Shown piece by piece: positions 55,916 through 64,000 of a stretch of DNA of 64,000 bases. The translations under genes were made by a program, and so were the position numbers. The DNA comes from Mytilinidion resinicola (lineage: Eukaryota > Ascomycota > Dothideomycetes > Mytilinidiales > Mytilinidiaceae). Position 1 is the stretch's first letter. The number at the start of each line of letters is the position of its first letter. The notes below the pieces were generated by a model. The model was not told where the DNA came from. It saw only the letters and a program-made list of their open reading frames with translations, and did not search any database. The stretch covers positions 3,380,630 through 3,444,629 of the forward strand of contig NW_022985437.1 of assembly GCF_010093595.1 (NCBI RefSeq). Direction: 5' to 3'.

Positions 55916-56599
55916 TAAGCAGCTGCTTATACTCTATCCCACGGCGGTAAATAGAACTAGCCCTTATTCTATTTATTTGTTAAGGATAGAAAATACTAGA
56001 CCAGGGCGTAGATTTAGGCACAGGGCTTATTCTATTTATTTTTCAGAGGCAGGTTCTATTTATATCCCGCAGCCGGAATTACACTAAATTTTAGTATATT
56101 ATTCAGCGTATTTAGTTGCACCTCCTAGCCGATTTGCATTAGGTTAACCCGTGTAGTTAGTTAGGGTTAGGTGGAAGTTATAGTATTCGCAGAACCGCCG
56201 CAACTGCAACTGAGCGCGCAGCAGAATACTACCAGCCGTGGCTATATACACTACACGAATATTAGCAGCGGCACCGAACTAATACCTATAGAAGGCAGGC
56301 GTAGTTAACATCTAATAATAGCGTATTAGGTGCAGGTAAGGAAGGTATAGCAGTAAATAAGGTAGCTACAGGCCTAATTTTTAGTTAGGGACGAGAACTT
56401 TAAGCCCGGACGTATATATTAGCGCAGATCCTATACAGTTATATATAGATCCCGGGCAGGCATAGTTATATTATAAGTTAGGCTATAGTTATAATAGTTT
56501 AGCGGGTGGTTAGGGTAATTAGCAACCGCAGTAACTATAGCAGCGAGGCGAAAAGGGGGTGGAAATTGCACCTAGCAACCTATAAGTAGCACTCGTCGC
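55916..56599. other. Region between the hAT remnant and the helicase relic
   Basis: It contains a direct repeat of about 18 bp (ccttattctatttattt) near 55963 and 56025. It also contains one TTAGGGTTAGG near 56160, which is too short to call telomeric. Part may be the 5' region of the helicase relic. Confidence 0.4.
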
Positions 56600-59500
56600 C
56601 GCCTATTAAATATTAAGTAAGAGTTAATTCTAGAGGTAGACTAAGTGTTTAAAATAGCTAAATCTAGTACTAAAAGCAGGTATTTTAAGTATTTAGCCGA
56701 ATTCCAATTAGCTATTTATAAAAAGTATAGGTATAGCGTATAGCTAGACTAGATTAAAGGCTATTTATAAAAGATCTATAAGGTACCGCGCAAAAAGGCC
56801 GATTTAATTAGAGAAAGTGTGCGTAAATAGCCCGGAGTTATCTAGTATCCGAGTAAGTTTAAAATACCGGACAGTATTATAGCGCCAGTTAGCTAGTTGC
56901 CGTTGTATTCGGATAGATTATTATATTAACTAGAACTAGGCCGTTGCTGTTATATATCGCGGAGTATTAGGGCGATAAGAAAGTATTAGCAAAAGATCTA
57001 TAGGTGGTTAGCAGGAAGGAAGTAAGGACGGCTAAGTTAATTAGGAGAAAAAAGGGTGCAGGCATGCATTAAAAAGGCATTTAAACACGTTTATTGCCAG
57101 CGGTTTTTTGTATAAAGCCACGGATTACAGTATTTTAAAGTGCGACAACCTAGGTAAGGCTAGAAAGCTAGGCCAGAACCCGTTCCTATTAACGGTAAGA
57201 TTGCATAGGCGTAGTTAGGGAAGAAGATAGCAGAGGCGTAGGCAAATATAGAGAAGCAAGCCTAAATAACTATCTAGGCCGGCGAGAAAGATAAGGTAAA
57301 CCTGTAGTTAGAGCGGACGCAGTAGTTGCTATATTTAGTAGGTATAGAGAGGCCGGATTTATTAGCGTGTATTAAGGAGCTAAACGCAGACCTAAAGTAG
57401 GAGAAGGAACCTATTAAAGCTGTAATTTAGGAGGCTATAGACAGGTTAGCGCGGTTTAGCCAGGCGTTAGTTATTAATTAAGTTAGTATATTTATGCGGT
57501 TAAAGGCGATTTAAACAGAAAAGCACTAAATGCGGTACTAGCCGTTGCAGCCGTATATAGACGAGAAGTCGATTAGCAAATATACTTAGCTATAGAAGCA
57601 GATATTAATGTTTTTTACCTGTACGCAGCGCGAGTATAAGTAGAAGAGCCCTAAGTACCGGTTTACGCGGCGGTAGTAAAAGGCGTAGGAGGCGTTAATT
57701 AAGCAGGCCGAGCAAGAGGTAGAGGAAGAGGATAAAACAGAAGAAAAGGAAGAGGATAAGATAGAAGAGAAGGAGGATAAAATAGAAATTAATAAAATAG
57801 ATAGTAATAAGAAGCAGGGAACAGGAGATAGCAGGCCTAAGAATACTAGCAGTAAGCTAGAAGGGTTAACAGGCATCTAGAAGGCGTGTTTGCAGTTTTA
57901 TATTAAGTTGCTAAACTAATCTATTACCCGCAAGGAGTATAATAGCCCGTTGGTGTATATATTAGCGGTGTTAGGTGTTAAAAAGAACGGCTAGAAGGGC
58001 CCTAAGTCGTATCCGCCTATTTTATTAGCCGTTATTAAGGTCACCCGTTTTATAGTAGTTTAGTAAGCGTTAGAGTTATTAAAGCCGTTTTAAGATAGCG
58101 AGTTTAACAGTAATAGTGCGTATAAAAGCAATAATAGCAGCACGCTGTCCCGGTAGCAGTAGAAAGGATGTTTATAGTTTGTTTAAGAGATAATAGATAA
58201 GTTTATAGTCTAAGGAAGCCACAGGCCAATATAGTAGATATTGGATTTGCGGATATACGGGTTAAAAATCTATTATAATAGTATATTAAAAGGCTATATT
58301 AAATAGATAGGCTATAATAAGTTGTTGTATAAGGGGTTGTATTTTAATATAGCCTAGTTCCGCAGTATAGTACACGGGTTAGTTATAGAGAGCTAACAGT
58401 TATTATTAGAAAAGCTGTTGTTTTTTAATAGCGGGATTTTAGTATATATATATGCTAAAATCCCGCTACCTAGTAAACGGAACAAGATAACTAATTAAGT
58501 GCCCGTAATCCTATAGAGTAAATTGCGGGATAATCTAATAAATAAGCAACTGGGATGGAATTTTTTAAAGGACTATTAAACGCGGTTGCCTGTTAATAGA
58601 GAGACGTGGTTATTTAATTATGTCGGACGCGATTCTATAACCTAAAAAAGGTTTTTAAAGGCAGAATACCGCTTAGGTATTAATTAATAAGGAGTTAAGC
58701 AGTATATATTATGCGTAATTAAATTCCGAAAAAAGTTAATTATATTAATATATATATTAGGGGGGCAGCTAGTATAAAAACCTAAGGTTTTAAGCGTTCG
58801 GCATAGCAATATAGTAAAGGGCGGGCATCGCAATATATTTATCGAGGACGGCATAGTAGTATTTATAACGCGATACTATAAGGGTTACGCAGTTAGTAGT
58901 AATATTAAGATTATCTATTAATATATACTGCGCAAGGTAGAGGAGTTATTAGTATAGTATTTATAGTTAGTATTACTGTTCTAGCAGCGATTAGAGGCGA
59001 TAGTATAGGAGAAAGAGGTAATATCGTCGCATTTATAGCCGGCCGACCTAAGCAGGCGTAAGTAGACGTCGGAACAGTTGCGACAGGCGTTAAAGCGCAA
59101 GAGCAGGGTTAGGTTAGGGCAGGAGCTAACTATCTAGTTATACTGTGAAATTGCTATTAGTATTAGCAGAAGGTTTATACGCGGTTTAACGGCGTTTAGG
59201 GCAGAGGATAATAATAATAATAAGAAGTAGAATAAGAAGAATATAGCAGCAGTAATTATAAACGAGCAGGCCGGGTATATATTATATATTACCGGGTTAG
59301 TATATACGCGAGCAATTATAGAGCAGGCAGAAGCAGTAGCCGATAAAAGGCAGCAGTTCCGGGTATTAAGTATAGATTAGTATTAGTTTTTAGGATATTA
59401 GTCGGCCGTTAATAATAAGTTTATATTAAAGAAGCGGAAGCAGGCGCTGTTTAAAAGTAAAGCAGATAAAGGTCGAAAAGATTAATAGGCGCGGTTAAGG

Positions 59501-61050
59501 AAAATAGACGTGGCGGTATAGTTAAAGCGGATAATAGGTATAGAGGCGGTGTTCTAAGGCGTGCAGGAGGATATAATCGCGATAATTACGGCAGGCAAGA
59601 GCCCGGTAGTAGCAGTAATACTAACTAGTACAGGAAAAAGCTTATTATTTATATTGCCAGCGTAGGCAGAGCAGGGTGGAATAATAGTAGTTATAGTGCC
59701 GTTAATTGCATTATAAAGGGATATAAAGCGGCGATATAAAAAGCTGGGTATTTTATATAAGGAATAGAAAGGACGGCACCCTTTAGATACAGCAGCTATT
59801 ATATTAGTAACGCCGGAATCCGCCGTTAGTAAGGGATTTATAACGTTTTTAAATCGATTAAAAGCAATATAGTAGCTAGATCGGATTATTATTAATAAGT
59901 ATTATATTATTTTAAACCGTTAATATATATTCCGGAAGCAGATGCAGCAGTTAGGCAAGCTAGTAGCGGCCGAGACGCAGATAGTATTATTAACCGCAAT
60001 ATTGCCGCCGATAGAAAAAGGGGAATTATATTAAAGAATATATTTCCAGAAAAAGCAGGTAAAAATATTTAGGGCGAGGATAGCACGAGTAAATATAGCG
60101 TATTATATAGTTCGAGTAGATAGAAAAGGAAAATAGAAAATAGAGGAAGCGGTTTTAGAAATAATTTAAAGGAAAATTTAGAAGATTTAAACCGGGAAGG
60201 TAGTAGTATATAGTAGCACGGTTGGAAAAGTAAAAAGAATAGCGTAGGCGTTGGATTACAGCGTGTATTACTATAATACAGTAGGTAAAGCAAGTATATT
60301 AAGCAAGTTTATAGACGGCAAGCAACAGGTAATTATAGTAATAAGCGTGTTAGGTATAGAAGTAGATATACCGGATATTTAGTGCATTATATATATAGAT
60401 CGGCCGCGAACGTTATTAGATTATATATAGAAGAGTAGCAGGGCAGGGCAGGATAGATTATAGAGTAAGGCGATTATAGTTAAAGAAAAGGGTAAAAGAA
60501 GAGGTAAAAAAAATAGGTAGATAGAAAAAGAGCGGCGGTTAGTAGGGTTATATATAAAAGGGGAGGGTAAAGTGGAGAAATATAGAAAGATTATGTTAGA
60601 CGGGTATTTAAACGGGCGAGGGGATAGAAATAGGTGTAAGGAAGGCGAAAAGTTATATAATATTTGCGGCGGAGTAGAAAAGAAGGTAGAAGAGGTAGAA
60701 AAGAAAATAGAAGAGGCTAAAAAAGAGGTTAAAAAAAAGGTGGGCAGGTAAGCGGTGTAGGAGGAGAATAATAAGGTTATATAAAAGGAGATATAGCGCG
60801 AGTTCTAGTAATAAAAGCAGGAGAAACAGGGCCCGCAGCAGGATTTAATTTAGGGTAGATAACAAAAGTTTATAAAGGTAGAATAGTTACAGCAGCAGTT
60901 ATAGCAGTAGGCAGGGCGATATAGAGTATATAAAGCAGCGGGTTTAGGGCGGAGCAATTATAATTTGCGGCAGTATTAGAGGTAAGAAAGTTAATAGGTA
61001 AAGGAAATAGTAAAGATATTAGAGGGGAGGATTAAGTTTAAGGCATTTTC
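56600..61050 (+). pseudogene. Telomere-linked RecQ helicase (TLH-like), RIP-destroyed, copy 1
   Basis: A plus-strand frame with many TAG/TAA stops. An N-terminal OrsD-like (DUF3505) zinc-finger block begins near 56670 (FKYLAEFQLAIYKKYRYSV, with Cys/His changed). A coiled acidic region lies near 57710-57830 and a central domain at about 57900-59350. The RecQ helicase follows from about 59560: motif I TSTGKS (59623-59640), motif Ia VVIVPLIAL, the degraded DECH box NKYY (about 59890), LLTAILPP, motif IV-V KVVVYSSTVGKVKRIA and VLGIEVDIPDI, and motif VI SRAGQD (about 60437). Such genes sit next to telomeres in many ascomycetes. The missing DECH and the stops mean it is dead. Confidence 0.88.
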
Positions 61051-62040
61051 GGGTTGTTTTTAGTATAGGGTGCTATTAACCTATAGGTAAAACATATTAT
61101 AGTATATACTATATTATAATTTAAAACTGAACTATGCGCTGCAATAATATAATTTAGAAACGAAAATCAAATTATACTATAGCAAACCCTAACCGAATTT
61201 GCTGGTTCCAACGCTGCAGGTAAGTTATCGACTATTGCGCATTAAATGCACTATTCGGATTAACGATGCAACCGTTAGATTATATTATCGTCGTCGCGTT
61301 AGGGTAGTTAGGGTTATAATAATGTTTGTGGCTGTGCGCAGCGATCGCAGTTAAGGCGCGAATATAGAAGGGTAGTTAAGTACCTAAAGTTTATAATAGA
61401 TATAGTTGTTGCAAGCTATTTATAAGCCCTAGGTACCCGGAAATTAGGACCTACTATACTACTAGTTGCACCCAGGCATATAAGGTTGTAGATAGATCCC
61501 CTAAATATATAGTTAAGTAACAGGTGTAATAATTTAGGTGGCTAAGAGTAGGAGGCGTTGGGAAGGGTTTAAGTAGCGGTGAAAGTAGTTAAAAGCACGT
61601 CCGGCCGCTATTAACACGGCGATTAACACGTTTATTAATTATCTATTATCTAATATTCCATTATCCTATTATTATATTAAACCGTGAATCCGTTATAGCA
61701 ATTATCGTAGCAATTATATTAAACGCTATAGAACAATTCACCCGAATTTTCGAGTATATCCCGCAGTACTATATTATAGTTTGCCGAGTTTATAGCTATA
61801 GTATTACTAAAACGCAGTTATAAATGCATTTAACTAAGCACTATTAGGAATTAATATTAGCAACACGAAAATCTATATAAAAGGCTATAGCAAATATAGA
61901 AGATTAGGCCTAAAACGATAGGTAGGTTGTTTTCCCAGCACCTACCGCTAAACCTATACTGTATTTACCTATTTAGTATAACAGATTAAAATATTTAGGA
62001 ACCTATAAAAACGACTAGCCGTGTAGAGCTATAGTACGCG
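61051..62040. other. Spacer between the two helicase relics
   Basis: About 1 kb of RIP-mutated DNA with no readable gene. The 5' part of the second helicase may lie here. Confidence 0.4.
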
Positions 62041-64000
62041 GTTTATAGAATATACAGACCTATTATAAGAAGGAGCATAGGTAGAAGAATCCGCAAAAGC
62101 AAGAATATTATTACTAAAGGCAGCAGAGCATTATACAGCGGGCGAAGATATAGGAAGTTAGCGTGTATTGCTAGAAATTTAGCAGTAAGGCGTCGTTGGC
62201 CCGATTATTCCAGGTAAACGCGCACAACCTAGCCGCTAAGAGAGAAGAATAAAAGGATTCTATCCAGGAGGTATTAGAGGCCGTATTTACACAGGCAATA
62301 ATTAATATTAAGAAAGCTAATAAGGAAGCGAGCAGTTAGATCTAGGCCGACAACAACCGATTTAAGGTTAATATATAGTTAAACCGCGCCGAATAGGCAA
62401 AGCATTTAAAGAGATTAAATAGCGAGTAGTTAGAGTTATTAATGCGCAAGCCCGAGAAAAAAGAGGGAGCGTTGGCCAATTTATGTTTTGTAGTTAAAAT
62501 AGTAATTTAGAAGGCGCAGCAAGCATCTAAAGCTAGCGTGGTTAGATTAGCAGCTATAAATTATATTAATCGACGTGAAACCGGCAATAAAACAAACGAG
62601 AAGCCGTTTAGCGCACGCTAGACGGGCAAGACAATAGTTAAATACAGCGCGTGTTAGTTAGCTATTATCCGTTATATTTAGAGAACCCGCAGAATAGAGC
62701 CGATTTATAGCAAGGAAATAGAAAAGTCGGAAAGTAAGGGCGATATCTAGAACTAGAGGCTAGTATTTAGGTTAATAGGTAAACAGGGGTTAGCGTTAGC
62801 AAAGATCGAGATAATAGTAGGGCAGGATAAAAAGAAGGATAGCAATAATAGTAATATTAGTAATAATAGCAGTAATAGCAACAACAGTTATATAATTAAC
62901 GAGAAGGAGTAAAAAAGGTTAGAGGAGGCCGTTTTAGCATTTATATTAGCGTTGTTAGACCACCCGTTTACGGATAATAAGTATACCAGCGTATTAATTA
63001 GCGGCATGGCCGTTTTAGGTATTAGCTAGTAATACAGTTAGGAAAGCGCGTTAATATACACGCCTAAAATTGCAGCTATTATTAATATATCCTATATATT
63101 AGTTTTATATCAGGCTATAAAAATGCGTAAAAAGCGCGCGGCGGATATATAACAGAAGGAGTATTTTAGCTAGAAAAACGCTAAGGAAATAGCGCCGGCG
63201 TATTTTGAATTTATATAAGAAATAGCAGACCGGTTTATAATATTAGTTTAATATAGCGGAATACTGCACCCTATAGATTAGTTGCAGCGGTTAAAGGCGT
63301 ATAGGATAAATATCCGGTATACTACTAATACTAAGGGCGTAATTAAGTAGATAGACAATATATTATTATATAGTAATATTTAATTTAGCATACCCTAGTT
63401 GCGTTTAATAGTCTATAGGTTAGTAGAAACAGCTTAGGTTAAGTTGCACCGGGATTTATTATTATTAGAAGAGGTTAATTAAGTTGTGCAGGGGCTGTTA
63501 AGTAGACAGGAAGCCGTTGTATTGCCAGCTATTAATTGGGCGTATTTAGTAGATAACCCAGCTAAGCAATAGTTAGAATAGAGTTTTATTAAGAACCCGT
63601 AAAATTAAAAGTTGGGATTTAGAGGCGTGTATAGAAAGAGGTGGTTAAGTAATCGGGTTAGCTAGGAGCAGAAGATTAGGGAGAGGTTTATTAATATTAG
63701 AGCTAGCAACCTAGCAGCCGCTATAGTAGTAAAAGGTAAGTAAGGGTTAGTATAAAAGGGGAAAAAGATTAAGAAGTATATATAAGCGATGCGAGTATTC
63801 CGGCAGTATTTAGCAGCGTTAGTATATATAATAGGTAGGTTGCCAGCGTATAGAATAAAGTTAATAACGGTACAGTATCGAAATAGCCCGAATAGTAATA
63901 GTAGGGGGATTTTTATTAAGAATAGGTTAGTAGTATATATAACAGTATACTATAAAGGTATAGAAGTTAGTGGAAAAGCTAAGGTTATCTACCGATATTT
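62041..64000 (+). pseudogene. Second TLH-like helicase relic, different subtype, cut by the window end
   Basis: The plus-strand frame with stops contains HPFTDNKYTSVLISGMAVLG (about 62955-63015), LPAINWAYLVDNPAKQ (about 63515), RWLSNRVS, RVFRQYLAALVYIIGRLPAY (about 63800), TVQYRNSPNSNSRGIFIKN and VSGKAKVIYRYL at the end. It parallels the central domain of copy 1 (which has SVRHSNIVKGGHRNIFIED) but belongs to a different subtype. The helicase part lies beyond base 64000. Many codons show RIP-type change. Confidence 0.82.

Larger units (their letters stand above)
48440..64000. other. AT-rich, RIP-mutated subtelomeric-type domain
   Basis: From about 48.44 kb the DNA becomes rich in TA, and almost no ORF exceeds 100 codons. 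Recognisable protein frames inside are peppered with TAG and TAA, W codons read TAG, His reads TAT/TAC, and Met reads ATA, as expected from C-to-T at CpA on both strands. The contents are transposon and telomere-linked helicase relics. Confidence 0.85.

Noticed and set aside
56155..56175. Interstitial telomere repeat (TTAGGGTTAGG)
   Set aside because: Fewer than two units; similar short GGTTAGG strings occur near 59105 and 61300 in the same purine-biased DNA.
57586..57876. A 96-codon minus-strand Ser/Leu-rich ORF
   Set aside because: It is antisense to the acidic Glu/Lys coil of helicase relic 1.
56600..61050. Alternative genetic code or programmed readthrough in the helicase frame
   Set aside because: Both TAG and TAA occur where Trp, Gln or Arg are expected, together with His-to-Tyr and Met-to-Ile changes. 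That is RIP damage, not recoding.
49500..64000. Inserted mitochondrial DNA, suggested by the AT content
   Set aside because: Readable frames are nuclear transposases and RecQ helicases, and no mitochondrial gene is recognisable.
1..64000. CRISPR arrays, rRNA, tRNA genes
   Set aside because: I saw no regularly spaced short repeats, no rRNA-like sequence and no convincing tRNA box B/acceptor combination by eye; a tRNA scan could still find one.

Overview
The window is nuclear DNA of a filamentous ascomycete (Pezizomycotina; Dothideomycetes is my guess, not shown). The evidence is short GT-AG introns of about 46-130 nt with CTAAC-type branch points, fungal housekeeping genes (an Fmp27/BLTP2 lipid-transfer protein, Spb1, the smallest RPA subunit), fungal-only families (a NACHT STAND protein, DUF7730-like proteins, a Fungal_trans_2 regulator) and a long AT-rich block full of in-frame TAG/TAA, which is the scar of repeat-induced point mutation (RIP).

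Layout. 1-8859 is the Fmp27-like gene, cut at its 5' end. 8.9-13.1 kb holds two families of degenerate tandem repeats (about 150 bp and about 142 bp periods) on either side of an orphan coiled-coil/RGG gene. 13.3-16.5 kb is a NACHT NLR-like gene followed by a detached ankyrin-repeat ORF. 18.2-22.5 kb is a tandem array of four small two-exon paralogues of an unrecognised family, one apparently intact and three in different states of decay. 22.7-29.8 kb is conserved core: SPB1, a YML020W-like alpha/beta hydrolase and RPA3. 30-37.4 kb is gene-poor, with hypothetical genes, a small tail-anchored coiled-coil gene and a 5'-truncated class-3 aldehyde dehydrogenase. 37.6-42.5 kb is a cluster of four DUF7730-like paralogues, two of them broken. 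43.1-46.7 kb has a cytochrome P450 fragment, an old yellow enzyme and a complete five-exon transcription factor, possibly the remains of a small metabolic locus. 48.2-48.4 kb is a broken RBR-type E3 ligase fragment.

From about 48.43 kb to the end the composition changes abruptly to AT-rich, TA-dinucleotide-rich DNA. It holds a long imperfect palindrome with G-tracts, a RIP-mutated Mutator-like element with about 145-bp terminal inverted repeats, a four-copy 89-93 bp minisatellite, a hAT transposase remnant, and two head-to-tail RIP-destroyed telomere-linked RecQ helicase genes (the second runs off the window). This looks subtelomeric, with the telomere probably to the right; no telomeric array is visible.

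The window reads as a transition from conserved core through a fast-evolving accessory belt of immune-like, orphan and duplicated genes into a RIP-silenced subtelomere. The observations I rate highest are the decaying small-gene array, the four-copy DUF7730 cluster, and tyrosine-recombinase-like motifs in the middle of the RecQ helicase relics.
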